A DNA stretch of 64,000 bases from Chiridota heheva (GCA_020152595.1 JAIGNY010004487.1:143501-207500), one strand, 5' to 3'; shown: positions 25,291-38,039, numbered from the stretch's first letter. The notes: generated by a model not told the origin, from the letters alone. Numbers and translations are program-made.

Positions 25291-25439
25291 CAGGACAGCA
25301 ACATCCACTCATTTCTGGGCTTCTGCGGCCAAGGGTAAGAGAGCCTTCTGGCCCATATATACCCTTTAAGATCCTTGTTGGTGCTGTGAGAGTCATATTT
25401 CATTTGAAACTTTTAATTTTAATCACAACCACAAACCTA

Positions 25440-25990
25440 ATTTAATCAAAATCCAGTGACTACTTCTTGAGATATGATGACAAACAAACTCACCCTAAAA
25501 CATCTCCACCCCTCCCATTTCCCCCTTCCCCCCTATTCCAATACATTCAAAATTTTAATCAACTCATCCTAAAACAGTAACAAAAACACACACCAAATTT
25601 AATCCAAATCCAATCATCAGTTCTTGAGATATCTTGATGACAGACAACATGTCCAATTTTCACCCTTTCCCTATTCCAATGTCTCAAATCTTAATCACTT
25701 CTTCCTTAAGCAGTATCAAAACCACACAGCAAATCTAATCCAAATCCAATCATCAGTTCTTGAGATATCTTGATGACAAACAGACAAATAGAGGCAAAAA
25801 CATGTCCCCACCCCTCCATTTGCACCTTCAATATATCTCAAATTCTAATCACTTCTTCCTTAAGAAGAAACAAAACCACACACCAATTTTAATATAAATC
25901 CAATTGTCAGTTATTGCGATATCTTGATGACAAACGTAGAGACAAACAGGGGCAAAAACATAACCTCCGTCTAACTTCGTTGACAGAGGT
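25440..25990. repeat. Repeat R3 (CAGTTCTTGAGATATCTTGATGACAAAC) with terminal hairpin
   Basis: A 130-160 bp unit with ATCCAAATCCAATCATCAG, TTCTTGAGATATCTTGATGA and ACAAAC occurs four times (cores near 25460, 25620, 25757 and 25912), directly after R2, with which it shares the CTTGAGATAT words. It ends at 25963-25990 with an imperfect hairpin, ACCTCCGTCTAAC / GTTGACAGAGGT. R2, R3 and the hairpin may be parts of one larger element. Confidence 0.65.
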
Positions 25991-25999
25991 AATGAACAG

Positions 26000-27365
26000 T
26001 AACTCCAAAATCCTTCTCCTTGTCAACCTCAAGCAGCTGTACTCCACCCATGTATTAATGTGCATTTATGTTGGCATTTCCGAGATGTAAAACTTTACAC
26101 TTATCCACATTAAATAGCATCTGCTAATCACCTGACCATTGAAACAATTTGGAAAGATGACTTTGAAGCTGATTACACACATACACACATATGCCATCAT
26201 AACCGCATAGGTTCCTGATGCTATTGCATCGGAATCAAACATACTGGAATGTCATTTTCAAAGCCTCAAAAAGTATCTCAAATTTTCCCTGATTTTGCAC
26301 TCAAGAATGTATCAGGGGTTGAAATTTTAATTTTTTCGCAACTGTTCCACAGAATAGTACTTTCTCAAATAATACTGTTCCTAGTCAGATTTCGCTGTTC
26401 CAACTTTTTTACTGATAACAGGACAAATTGCTTTCTTCAAAAAGGGCTTAATTTACAACTACTGTTGGTTAATAGGCTACGTGCAAATGTACATGTATGT
26501 GTCAGTTATTAGTATTTACATGTGCATGGTAGAGCATTCAGTAACGTAAAGTTGTACACATGCAAGCAGTGTGTATTCATGATCAATTGTGCTGGACATT
26601 GCAGGTACGGTGGGAAAAGATTTTTCTTACTGAAAGAAATCATTTTTATGATAATCTTGTTTGACAACATGCATTATTTTTTTTTGAGCAGAAATCAAAT
26701 TAAAGTTATTGATCATTGAAGCCACATGCTTGTGAAAATAGTACTGTTTCACAGGAACAGTGATGTTTGAAAATTCACTGTTTCTGCATCAAAAGCTCTG
26801 TTCTTTGAACAGCAGAATAGTGGGAAATTCGATCCTGGCGTAACTTTTTGAATAGTTTTTGCTGGGGGTGGTTGTTATTGGATTTATCTTGCCAGTTTTA
26901 AGAGTGGTGACCAGGGATGTGGTAGTTTTAAATAAGAATACAAAATTAACACAATTTTAAGTTTTGCCTATGCAGCAATAACAGTAATAACCCCTATGCT
27001 TGCCATTTGAAGTGTGAACTATACCACGAGGTCATAAATCTACGAATGAAAAAATTGTTTAATCACTATCCTGGAAATCCTATTCCCAATCCTGGTCATT
27101 TTACACACCCACCCACCACTAATCTCAATCCCACCACTAATCCCAATCCCTGTCACTGACCCCCCTCTTCATATAATTTCTGGAATTGCCCAATAGGCCT
27201 AGGCATAACAAAAAACATACTGTATGTCAAAAAAACATGTTGTACGTATAATTGAAAAGGAAATCAAAGCAACATCTAAAAGATATGCCAAAAGGGAGTA
27301 CGGTCTTCGAGAAATGCATACAGCCAAGATCTTGGTTAGAGAGCTCTCCAATTTGGTTGACCCCT
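26000..27365. other. Non-genic stretch with fragments of R1
   Basis: Around 26945-27020 there is an inverted-looking partial R1 copy (TTTTGCCTATGCAGC ... AACCCCTATGCTTGCCATTT). Otherwise no recognisable gene or RNA. Confidence 0.35.
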
Positions 27366-27369
27366 ATGG

Positions 27370-27640
27370 CAACCATAGGGGTCATTTAGTGTTTAGGCTG
27401 CATAGGAAAACCCTGGTCATGATAAATCTTAAAAAATTGCAAGACAAATGCATTAACAATACATTCCCTGCACACAAAAAAATTGTTCAAAACTTTCAGG
27501 CTCCTTAGGTGCATAATCAGGTGAAAAAATGAAACTATTCTGAAAGCTGTACTGTACATGAAAATGTCAGACAGATAAAACAGTGTTTGTTTAAAGCCTC
27601 TACGTCTATCAAAATTTATTGATATAACTACTTATATGAA
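27370..27640 (+). repeat. Dispersed repeat R1, copy
   Basis: Begins GGCAACCATAGGGGTCATTT and aligns by eye with 23445-23740 along its length. Short related ends (GGGGTCATTAAYGTTAGGCTC) occur at 28170-28192 and 31024-31045, and an inverted one near 37186-37210, so the family is scattered across 15 kb. The open frame through it at 27224-27508 has no family match. Confidence 0.6.
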
Positions 27641-28369
27641 AGAAGACTTGAAAAGAAACAAAATGGTGAAGAACGCATTCAAAAATCTCATTCCGTTAAG
27701 GAGATTTTTAAGTTTAAAGTTTGGTATCATTTGTATAGAAACGACTGAAATCAGACTATTTGTGATGTCAATGCCTCAGATTCCTCAAATTCCTTGTATT
27801 CTATCATATTTTGTCCTTCGATTTTGTGGCTTAAAAATCATTGGATATACCAGGAAAGTAGCAATACAGAATCTTGTAAGGAAAATGATAATTTACCACC
27901 TAAAGAAAGTTTTAGAGAAAATAGTTCAAAAAGTAAAAAAGTTGAATATATATTCTTTAAAATACATTAACAATTGTTACCAATGTGAGTATAAGGAGTG
28001 CCAACCTTCCATAGTAGACTTACTACACCAGTTATTTCTATAAAGATAAAGACAAGTGTTAACCTTCGATACCTCCTCAATGAAATAAGATTTCTATTTG
28101 ACTTCTTCACCATATTGCTTCTTTTAAAGTCCTCTTTCATATAGGCCACACTCGAAATGACAACTATAGGGGTCATTAATGTTAGGCTCCATAAAGATAA
28201 CGCCATTTCCAACGGAATTTCATTCCTGCAAAAATACTCCAGCCTACTCATACCTATAGGCCACACTAGAAATAGCATAACATAACATAACAAGATGACG
28301 TGCTAAAAAGGGTAAGTCACCCCATAAAAAGCTCAAACTAACACCACTATCACCACAAAAAAAAAAAAA

Positions 28370-30170
28370 TCAAAGACGCCCAGAGTTAGTAAAGAACTTA
28401 TTAATGTTGACTTTGAATTGTGAATAGAATTGGAGCTAACTACCAACTCATACAAACTATTCCACTCATTAACAGCTCTTTGCGAAAAGCTTAAAAATGC
28501 TGAATATCTATCCCTGAGAACTCTTTGGTCAACTTCAAACTGTTACCACATGTCACATGAGGATTAGCTGAAACATGCAAGAAATAACATGAAGTCAAAG
28601 CATGACTACCAGATAGGAATTTAAAAACCTGAACCATATCACCACATACTCTTCTCAACTCAATTCGCAAACGAGATTCATAAGAGAGATTCTTTACTTC
28701 GGGATAAGTATAGTGGCTCTTCGGTGAACCTGCTCCAAAATGAAATTATCATTCTCATAAAATAGACTCCAAGTCTAAATAGCATACTCAGGGTGAGTCC
28801 TGTCTAACTACTTATACAAATTAAGAACAACCTCTCTACCAAGAAAACAAAAATTTCTTCTAATCAAACCAAGCATCCTATTGGCCCTTGCAGCTGCTAC
28901 AGCACACTGTTTAGAAGGCTTCATAATTACTAGTAATGACAACACCTAGATCCCTTTCTTGATCAACGCAACCGAGATTTGAACCATTCATGCAGTAATC
29001 AAAAGCCAAATTGCTCTGACCAAAATAAATAACTTTGCATTTATCAACAATGAATGACATCTGTTACGTTTGAGAACAAAAAAACTAAATTATCCAGATC
29101 AGTTTGCAAAAGTAAAGAATCCCGAGCATCATCAACAATCATCAGCAAATTTACAAATCCTGGAGCCAAGGGAAACATCAATATCATTTATGAAGATTAA
29201 GAAAAGCAGCAGACCCAATACAGAACCCTGAGGAACACCACTTGTAACCTTCTTCCATGGAGATATTTCACCTTTAACAACAACTCTTACCAAGAATTTA
29301 TTCAACAAGCACACTTTCACTCCACACCAAGTGCTCTTGTTGTCATCATGAGCCTGCCTAACAGAACCTTATCAAATGCTCTTTGGAAATCTAAATAGAT
29401 AACATCCACATTATGACCAGAATCAATTTGTTTAGTAACATCATCAAGAAACTTTAATAAATTAGAAACACAAAACTTCTTTAAGGTAAGAACCCATCCA
29501 TGCTGGGAAAAATTCAACAAATTAGTACAACATCCTTAACAATTGACTCCATGACCTTGCACACAACACTAGTAAGACTCACTGGCCTATACTTATGTAG
29601 TCACTCTTTTTAGAAATAGGAGTGACATTAGCAATTCTCCAATCACTAGGAACAACACCAACATCAAAGCAATTTGGAAAGATAATACTCAGGAGAACAG
29701 AAAGAACATCAGAACACTCACTTACGACAGCACACTCACTTAAGACAGCAGGATGCATACCATCTGAACTGGGTGCTTTATTTGAGTTCAAACCCTTTCA
29801 CTTGTTAGACACAACATCAACTGAAAAATCAAATCCACAACATCATCAGCAAGAGACTCCTTATTAAAAACAGACTTAAAGTGGGCATTCAAAACCTCAG
29901 CCATATCTTTACCACTATTAATAGTAACACCATCATTACCTTAAATGGGACCAACAACCTCCTTGGTTTTTTGCTGGGAGCAAACATAAGAATGAAATGA
30001 CTTAGGATTAATCTTAACCTCTTTGGACAAACGTTTTTACAAAAAGCACTTTTATTGAACCTCTTATTAAACCCTTTGTGAATTTTTCATGACCCTTATA
30101 CCTAGCAAGCTCTGCAGGACATCCACTGTGTTTATAGCAATGCTACAATTTCTTCTTTTTTTGAACCCTA
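28370..30170 (-). mobile_element. CR1/L2-like LINE fragment (RT and 3' part), dead
   Basis: Read on -, a non-LTR reverse transcriptase appears in order with several frameshifts and stops: a basic linker at about 29940-30150 (reads like P-K-x-F-x-S-Y-V), NKAPSSDGMHPAVL, VVPSDWRIANVTPI, QHGW, DVIYLDFQRAFDKV, SGVPQGSVLG and FADDC (the FADD catalytic box) near 29132, then the C-terminal SQRAVNEWNSL region near 28440-28500. The endonuclease half is missing, so it is 5'-truncated. A different family from the element at 32990-36700. Confidence 0.85.
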
Positions 30171-30179
30171 AGGAACACC

Positions 30180-32372
30180 ACCTCCTCTACCATTGAGAGT
30201 ATCTAATCTGTCTAGCCTGAAAACTGAGTAACCTGGAAATTATATCTCTAAATCACTGATGTCTCTTATGCAAGCTTCCAATTTGGGGAGTATAGAATAA
30301 TGCTCTTCCACTCTTGACTTAAACACATAAATTTGGGTATTGTCAGCATATATCATGCATCACATGTCTGTCTACCCACATCTAATTCTAAACCACAAAA
30401 CTTAGTCTGCACACTAGTATCAATCTTTTCAACAATACAGCTATAACCAGAAAGTCTCAACTCCAAAGGCTTCAACCTTATACACTTTGAACAAACAAAT
30501 ATAAAACAATCAACCGATGCTTCATAAAAACTATGTCACACCGTACTCCTGGAAATCAACCCACATATTATAGCTATCACAGCAAATCGAACTCTCCATG
30601 ACCATACAATATACTGTAATCAACAGAAGCAGAAAACCAAATGCAACAACCTAAAAGAGGAACAATAGGCTCAACAATACCTAAAGAAATACCTTAGCTT
30701 CAACAGACATTATACTAGCCTACACTCAACACATAAGCTTATACACTTAAATTCAAGAAATAACAAAGCCTAACACAACAATACCAAGGCCTAGCTTACA
30801 ACGACAAAATAGAATAGAGTTAGTATACCACACAAACCAGCAAAATCACAAATTTAACAATTAAGGAAACTAATAAAAACAAAATCAAAAATATGCAGAA
30901 AAAATGTAAAAAACAACAATATGGTAAAATTCAGCCTGAATAAAAACCAAATCCAGATAAAAATATCCACAAATTAAAACAAGGATTGGAGAACTTTTAG
31001 TTAGTTCACATTTGTCACCCCGGGGTCATTAACGTTAGGCTCAATACTGAGTGTTACACAAAATTCGTTGACACTCGTTTTTAACTGTCGATTGAACCAA
31101 AAATAGTGTAAAATTGACAATCAGTCGTTTGTGAATACTAATTTGTCATTTCTATTAGATTCTAAATGGTTTTTGTGGCAATCGACAATTAAAATAAATA
31201 AAATAACAACATTCAGGAGGTGGTCAGTGATTTTTTTTATATCAAAAATTGGATGTGAAAGGAATTTATCTTGTGATTTTCGGCACCTATAAGTATGGGT
31301 TGGACGGGGAATTTTTGCAGGAATGAAATTGACCACTGTACCTTCAGCACGCTCAGCCCACCTTTAACTTAAAGTCATATTCATATAGTGGAAATTTTTT
31401 GGTGGGGACCAGGGTGCATTCTATGTAAAACTTATGCTGAAGGTAAAACAAGGCCTTTGCTTTCATACGCCAAGACAGTTAAGAGACCTTGCAGCGAGTT
31501 ACCACAAGAAGCCTAAGTCTTGTTTAGTATTTTGCTTCTACATACTTTCCGCGGTGACAAAACTTACTTTTATTTTCAAAATAACATGATTGGCTAACAG
31601 TACAACTAAAGAATATGCATTAGTTCTTAAAAGTATTCTATTTATAATTTATATAAAGTCAATGATACAGGAATACACAAAACTAAATATAGCAAAGAAA
31701 AAAATTATTAAGCATTGCGCTCTCCCTACGTCACCTCTTTCATAATGGCTGCCATTGCATTTAAAAGGAGTTCAAGTGTCTTTAAGTGTGATTGTTTCAA
31801 AGTTATTTAGTTTTAGAGGCCTATTATATTTTGTAGATTTATTGTTATTTTGGAAAAATAACTCGTTGTGTGTCCCGTTTGCCAACGCCGCAAATCCCGC
31901 AATTCAAGTATTTGGTCTAACATCACAATGTGTGTGCAATTAAGTTGTCGGTGAAAACAAACCCTACTCTCCATTGACACTAACGTTATAATGGCCAACT
32001 TTGGGCAAGAATAATGTTTATTCCCCTACCGCCTATGGATCAAAGTTTGACCTAATATTATAAAGAATATCACATCAATATATGCCAAAGTTTTCAAAAT
32101 ATTTGATTCTCCTGATTAAGACGAAATAACAGCGTAAATTATAACAAAATCAGAAACCCGTATTGGTAAGTTAGCGTGTGTAAAAAAGCAACTTTGATAA
32201 AATGATCCAATGGCCAAATACTCAAATAGTTTTTTTTTTTTTTTTCACACCAAGGTAGATATTCTATTGCCACGCCGGTACGCCAAGGAACAGCCATCTA
32301 CTTTTCCCACCACCACACGCTAAAGAAAGAAGTAAGTTTTACGCCAAAGATCTTTGTGTCTTAGTGCACAGA
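30180..32372. other. Non-genic stretch
   Basis: AT-rich sequence with a short R1 end at 31024-31045 and poly(T) at 32230-32244. I see no exon with splice support or other element. Confidence 0.35.
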
Positions 32373-32380
32373 ATGCAGAC

Positions 32381-32796
32381 CACAGGTGTTCCTAGCGTTA
32401 TGGCAACCTTTATACTTATTACATATATATAAAAAGCAGCACTTCAATGACATCATCGCATCATTTCTTTGGTTTGCAGCAAATTGTCGGGCATTTAAAT
32501 TGTCATGACTGTAATGGGAGTAGAAAATGTATCGTTTGTACATCTCATCGGAAAAAAATAACAAAAACTGTGTCTTATAAACAAAGAAAGGAGTCTCCTG
32601 CAAATGTTCGTTGAGTAAAAAAATGTAATTAAGATTCGCGAGTCGTTTCATATACGATTCAAAAGTCACGGTTGTGACCTAGCCTACAGTACCTTGTTAA
32701 TGTAATAAGTATATAGGTTGCCTTAATGCTAGGAACACCTGTGGTTATATATATGTAATAAGTATATAGATTGCCATAATGCTAGGAACACCTGTG
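32381..32796. mobile_element. hAT-like MITE with 50-bp TIRs and 8-bp TSD
   Basis: The left terminal inverted repeat at 32381-32430 begins CACAGGTGTTCCTAGC. The right one at 32747-32796 is its reverse complement with about four mismatches over 50 bp. Perfect 8-bp target duplications ATGCAGAC flank it at 32373-32380 and 32797-32804. TIRs of this kind with 8-bp duplications are typical of the hAT superfamily. The right end is present twice: an inner copy at about 32698-32743 precedes the outer one. The 416-bp element has no transposase; the frame inside it on - is not a gene. Confidence 0.9.
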
Positions 32797-33358
32797 ATGC
32801 AGACTGGAGTGGGGATAATTGCAAAGGAATTTTACTGGCAATAATTCAGAGTTTCATGATCAGAGGTTTAAGATTTATCAAGCAAGAACCAAAAATCGAC
32901 CAATTTTAAGGCTTTTCCTATGCAGCTTAACACTAATGCACTTGTCAGTTTTATGATTCACCCCTACTACCCCCAGCAATGTCAGTCAAAGGTGAGTCTG
33001 AATCTGAATAGGTTAAGTTGGCAAAAATCCTTCTAGAGGACATGAACGCCAACCTGGCGTAGCAAAAGTATGAGAAAGAAAGAAAAAAAAATAATAAATC
33101 AATTAACAAGCTTAGCAAGTTTAGCTTTGAAATAGTTTAGACTTGGTGCATGTACAATGTCCGATGGTAAAGCATTCCAATCTTTTAGTGTTTGAGGAAA
33201 GAAGAAGGATCGTGGAAATTCAGATCATGGTTGTTTCTTGTATTAATTCTTGTGTTTGGGATCAGCTTATCATTATCAATGGCGACAAGACTGTTATTGA
33301 TTTTATATAGCATTTTTACACGGGTCGTCCTTCTTCTTGTTATTAGCAGGGGCCAATC

Positions 33359-34738
33359 TTATTTACGAAGCATGCTAGTGACACTGGATTTATAAGAGTA
33401 GTCTGCCATACAGAACCTGGCTGCTCTCCGTTGAATTAATTCAAGCTTATCTACATCGCACTGGTGATGGGGGTCCCAAACTGCTGATGCATGCTCAAGT
33501 ACTGGCCTAACTAGAGCTTTATAAGCAGTGGTTTGAACGTCAGTGGGACACTTTGAGAGGTTACGTCTTAATAGGCCAAGTACAGAGTTTACTTTGTTGG
33601 TGATGTTGTGTATATGTTTATCCCATCTGAGTTTATTATCAATTTCAACACCTAGGTACAGGTGGGAGTTAACATGTTTTAGCGGCTGGTTGCACAAGGT
33701 ACAAACTGGTGATTTATAGCATTTTCTAGGAGATATTAAGAGGATGCAGCATTTAGCGGGGTTGAAATTCATTTGCCATTTATTTTGCCATTGTTCAAGT
33801 TTATTTAGATCATCTTGGAGGATTTGTTGGCCAGAGGGTTTATCAGTTGTTCTATACACAAGACAATCATCAGCAAACAGTCTAACCGTGCTGTTTATAT
33901 TATCAGGGATGTCATTGACATATAAAAGGAAGAGTAAAGGACCTAAAATGGTACCTTGTGGTACACCAGATATAACTTGTTAAGGATTTGAGATTTCGCC
34001 ATCACAGACAACACGCTGAATGCGGTTGCTGAGGAAGGATGCAAACCAGGCCAGTAGATTTCCATCAATGCCATATGCGGAAAGTTTGGATAACAGACGT
34101 TGGTGTGGGACTTTATCGAACGCTTTTGAGAAGTCGAGTATAGCCATAGAGATGGTACTGTTTTGGTCAATTTGTTTAGAAATATAATATATTGTTAAGA
34201 GAAGTTGTGTTTCAGATGATCTTTTTGCTCGAAAGCCATGTTGGAAATCAGTTAAGATATCATGCTCATCAAGAAATTTCATCACATGTGAGTGGATTAT
34301 ATGCTCAAGGATTTTACTACACACGCAGGTAAGAGAGACTGGTCTGTAATTAGCTGGGTTGTGTTTATCACCTTTTTTAAAAATGCTACATATGTTTGCT
34401 TCTTTCCACTTGTTTGGGATAGTACCATTATCTACAGAGATTTGGAAGAGATCAGTTAGGATTTCATAAAGGTCTTCCGCATGTGTTTTTAAGAACCATG
34501 GTGGTATATGGTCGGGACCTGAGGCTTTGTTTGGGTTTAGGTTTTGCAGTTGCTTTTTGACACCTTCTGGAGTGATTATAAGCTGGTTTATTTTGTTGGT
34601 GGTGAGTGGTTTAGTTACAGGGATTTGAGAGGTATCTTCTTCTGTAAAAACGCTAGGAAAATAGTTGTTTAGAATGTTAGCTTTAGTCACACTGTCACTA
34701 CAAAGTTTACCGTTGCTCATAAGGTCTGACATACCCAC
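33359..34738 (-). pseudogene. LINE reverse transcriptase domain, broken
   Basis: The upstream frame (33980-34738) has NKASGPDHIPPWFL, IPNKWKEANICSIFKKGD, NYRPVSLTCVCSKILE, QHGFRAKRS and AILDFSKAFDKVPH, the standard LINE RT blocks. It ends in a TAA just before the SGVPQGT-type block. The catalytic FADDC block and the C-terminal domain follow in another frame (33359-33859). The break separates the catalytic aspartates, so no active enzyme is expected. Part of the CR1-like LINE at 32990-36700. Confidence 0.88.
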
Positions 34739-35055
34739 GGAACTACCTTTAGGTCTTTTTATGTGGGACCAAAATGCCTTAGGGTTTTCAATTAGGGAAT
34801 TTTAAAGTTTATTACAGATAAAGTTGTTTCTAGCTTCTTTGATGTTTTTACGGACAGATTTCCTAAAGCTTTTATATGTATTCCACTCATGGATTTGTTG
34901 AGTTTTCTTAGCTTTCTTGAACAGTTTATGCTTTTTTTTGCAGAGACGGCGTTGGATATGGGTGAACCAAGGTACATGTAGATTTAGTTTAGTTGAGATG
35001 AATTTGTGAGGTGTGTTTTTTCAATAATCAGTTAAATTTCCTTTTCAGAGAAATT

Positions 35056-35890
35056 CTATTTTTCATCAACATTAACAGATGAGCTATTGAAATTAGAATA
35101 ATATCGCAGTTTAAGTTTAGACAGGTTTTCTTTTATGCGTTCTGTGTTAGCTTTTTTCCCTAAATAAATTTTACGTTTACGCAACTTTTTACAAGGAGGG
35201 GAGATGTTTACGGTCAGTTCAACAATATCATGGTCATTAATACTGAGTATGACGGTAGCTGAGTTAACAGCTGGTGAGTTGTTAGTAAATACAAGACAAA
35301 GAATGTTGTTATCTCTGGTAGGTGACTGCACCATTTGAGTGAGGTTAAATAAATCGGCCACTTCAAGAAGCATTTTGGCTGCTTTGGAGAAAGCGTTAGT
35401 GCCTGAAATAATGATTTGGCTCCAGTCAATGATAGGTTGGTTGAAATCACCAGCAAGAATAACATTGTTTTTGTCAGCATTTTTCCCCAACTTTTGTAGA
35501 GATTTTCTCAACTCAAGAAGGCTAGTAAGGTCATTGTGACTGGGCCTGTAAAAAGTTTTTACATATATGCTCTTTTCCTTAGGAAATTGGAATTTGGTCC
35601 AAAGGATCTCACAGTCAGAGTCTAGTTTAGTGAGCTTAGTAAAAATCAGGTCATTTTTTATTGCCTGTAATACACCACCAAAACCATTTGTACTTCTATC
35701 TTTGCGAATGACTGTATAGTTGTCGGGAAAAATTTCAGAGTTGTTGATTGCGGAATTTAGCCAGGTTTCAGTGCCAATAATGACATCTGGGTCTTTGTAT
35801 TTTTCAAGACTTTCAGTAAAGGCTTTCTTGTTTCGTACACTTTGAAAGTTAATAACAAGAAAGTTTAGAACCTTCCTTTTTACCTTTTTT
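35056..35890 (-). pseudogene. LINE AP-like endonuclease (EEP) domain
   Basis: Open-frame stretch with the exonuclease-endonuclease-phosphatase motifs of CR1-type LINEs: LVINFQSVRNKK, GTETWLN, a Y-R-P-S block, LAGDFNQPIIDWSQ and INDHDIVEL. It nicks target DNA in living elements. The open frame continues upstream to 36693, but that extension is the wrong frame for ORF1 and is not real protein (see the PHD entry). Confidence 0.85.
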
Positions 35891-36041
35891 GGATTAATTT
35901 CTAATTTGACATCGGAATGGTGGTTGGACCCTGAGTCAAGGCCGGAAGAATAACTTTGAAGTGCCTCAGATGAGTTAGTACAGTTGATGGAATTGTTAGT
36001 TGAAAAGAAAGAATCGGAGAAATTCATGAAGTCACAAAATA

Positions 36042-36352
36042 TCACATATCCAGGTACAACTAGAATGCATGAGGTCGCTGTATTTTGAGTCACCAATGTT
36101 GCAGCACTTAGTGTGGATCCACTGATCACAATTGTCACACTGTACTGCTTTATCAGATCTCCTACACTGGAATCCACACAGGCCACAAGGAGCCGAACAG
36201 TCTCAACAAAACCAATCATCAGTTGATGATGCAAGGGTGTTGTAAGCTGCATTACTAATGCCTGCACACTTACTATGAACCCACGAGTCACAGCCACCAC
36301 AACAAATACCTTTCTGGTTATTTTTGACAGATTTGTTGCATTATTTGCAAGG
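36042..36352 (-). pseudogene. LINE ORF1 double PHD zinc finger
   Basis: In a frame different from the long open frame, the minus strand reads the cysteine/histidine spacing of two PHD fingers. The first has CCGGCDSWVHSKC and ends DWFC. The second has CGLCGFQCRR, then AVQCDNCDQWIHTKCC, and ends with a W-I-C. Two in-frame stops occur, one in the first finger and one just after DWFC. PHD-like fingers in ORF1 are a known feature of some CR1-like LINEs, where they are thought to bind chromatin or nucleic acid. The overlapping long ORF in another frame hides this domain. Confidence 0.85.
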
Positions 36353-36709
36353 AAATTTTGGGGAGAGTCCAGGATTGCTTTCGATATCACCAGAAAGGGT
36401 AAGGAATAAGAAGAGTAATTTTCTCTCGTGTGACTTGAAATTTGACACTTTCCAACTTGATCTGTACAAATGCAATTGCCCATCGATACATAGATAAGTT
36501 GTGAGGTGTGATTTGAATAATCACTTAGACCAAACAAGACAAGGTAGCCAGTTTGTGGGGCATTTGGGGACAAATTTGAGGCCTGAGACAAGTGGGGTTG
36601 TGACAAACGTAAGGTGTTCAGAGAGTCGGAGGCTCTAGAGTATGTTACAAAGAACAATACAGGGAAAAAGAGGTTGTGAATTAGAATAAACATGATTGAA
36701 GAATCTGAT

Positions 36710-38030
36710 AAACAAATAACATAGGCCTAACATTACTACCTAATAATATGAACCCTTTACTGGACAACAGGAAAAACAACAGCCAAAGGCTGCAATGGAC
36801 ACTAATACTGTAATAGGAAGATAAGGAAATGAAAATGAATGAAATGATGTAAGGCAAACAATAAACTTACTCAGGACTCAAATTGTTCTTAAGTTCCGAT
36901 CACCGGAGAAAAAAATTGCGGAAATGGTTGTGAATACAAAGTCATTGACACATGAAAAAGTGACTCACATGTACGTCACTGTACCAAATTTTCAGTCACG
37001 AGAGTGACTTAGGGGTGAGTCAATTTACTTCATAATAATCATAGGCTTAAGTCATTGCACAAGAAATGTCAATCACCTAAGTGACTGAGGGCTGCGTCAA
37101 TGTACATGTTTTGACCACCCACTTTGGTGCAATAAGTCACCTTGTCAGGGGGTGTAGGGGTAAGTCACACAATTGACAAGTGCATAATGACCCCAGGCAT
37201 GGTTGCCATTTTCAAATGCTCTAAAGCTGTGTTATCGCGCAACTGGTAATGTAAATGGTATAATATTTGTGAAAAGGATAAAGAAGCAAACTTTTCATTC
37301 AAAATATCAAGGAAGCCTAATTTTAAAACCTGGAATAATGCTGTCTTACCCTATGAGCATTATCATTTTGCAACACTTTTCTATCTAATTTAGCGGCAAA
37401 GAAACCGTAGCATTCGACTCTCCTTAGTTTTCTTCCCGAAAAGGTCACCAGGTAGAACTTGAGTATTACGACCCGCCTCAAAATTGTATTTGTTAATAAT
37501 ATAGTGAGTGTATATAGGCCTATGTCCTTGATCTACGTACCTCTTAGTGAGATAAACATCTCACTCAGTATGCCCTAAATGCTACACACTACTTGCAATA
37601 CTGTACAGCCGATGCTACAGTACACAATTATGTTATCTGACTACGTACCTCTGTGCTATCTCTTCGGTGATTTTAAAATAAATTTTAATATTGATCTCAT
37701 CAGCATAAACAATAAGATACTTTATGATTGTCACACGTTATTATCTTTTTATAATATTTTATCAGTCATTGGCAAGTATAGTATCAACTGCGGCTCCTTA
37801 ATTTTCTTATATTTCTTTTAATAATCATTCTTCACCGTGACACAGAAGCATGGCCGTACGAGACCATCTTACTCAGGGGCCGGTTACTTTTTGCCCGACT
37901 CGAAAACCTACTTCGAAGGAAAATCGCAGTGAATCTGTAAATAAACAATTTCAAGCACTGGCTTCACCAGAAATTTGGCTTCAAAGGAGGGTAGAAAGGG
38001 AGGGGGGGGGGGGCACAGTAGGCAAAGGCA
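36710..38030. other. Spacer between two LINE copies
   Basis: Contains several GTGACTTA/AAGTCAC words at 36955-37150, which gives it a loosely repetitive, inverted character, and an R1 end near 37186-37210 (inverted). A G(9) run at 38005-38013 precedes the second LINE copy. No gene is supported. Confidence 0.4.
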
Positions 38031-38039
38031 GTATTGCCG

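Larger units (their letters stand above)
32990..36700 (-). mobile_element. Near full-length CR1-like LINE with PHD fingers, inactivated
   Basis: Read on -: ORF1 with two PHD-type zinc fingers (36042-36352), AP-like endonuclease (about 35060-35880), linker, reverse transcriptase (33359-34738), C-terminal region with WNALPSD near 33170, and a 3' end in GATTCAGATTCAG-type repeats near 32996. The 3' 560 bp matches a second copy at 38040-38615 on +, including the terminal hexamer repeats. Frameshifts between ORF1 and the endonuclease frame and a stop in the RT make this copy non-autonomous. Confidence 0.9.

Noticed and set aside
27224-28043. Lysine-rich frames of 94 and 135 codons
   Set aside because: They overlap the dispersed repeat R1, and their composition follows the AT-rich DNA; no domain is recognised.
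35890-36693. Protein from the long minus-strand frame upstream of the LINE endonuclease
   Set aside because: The PHD-finger cysteine pattern lies in a different frame, so this part of the long frame is a shadow.
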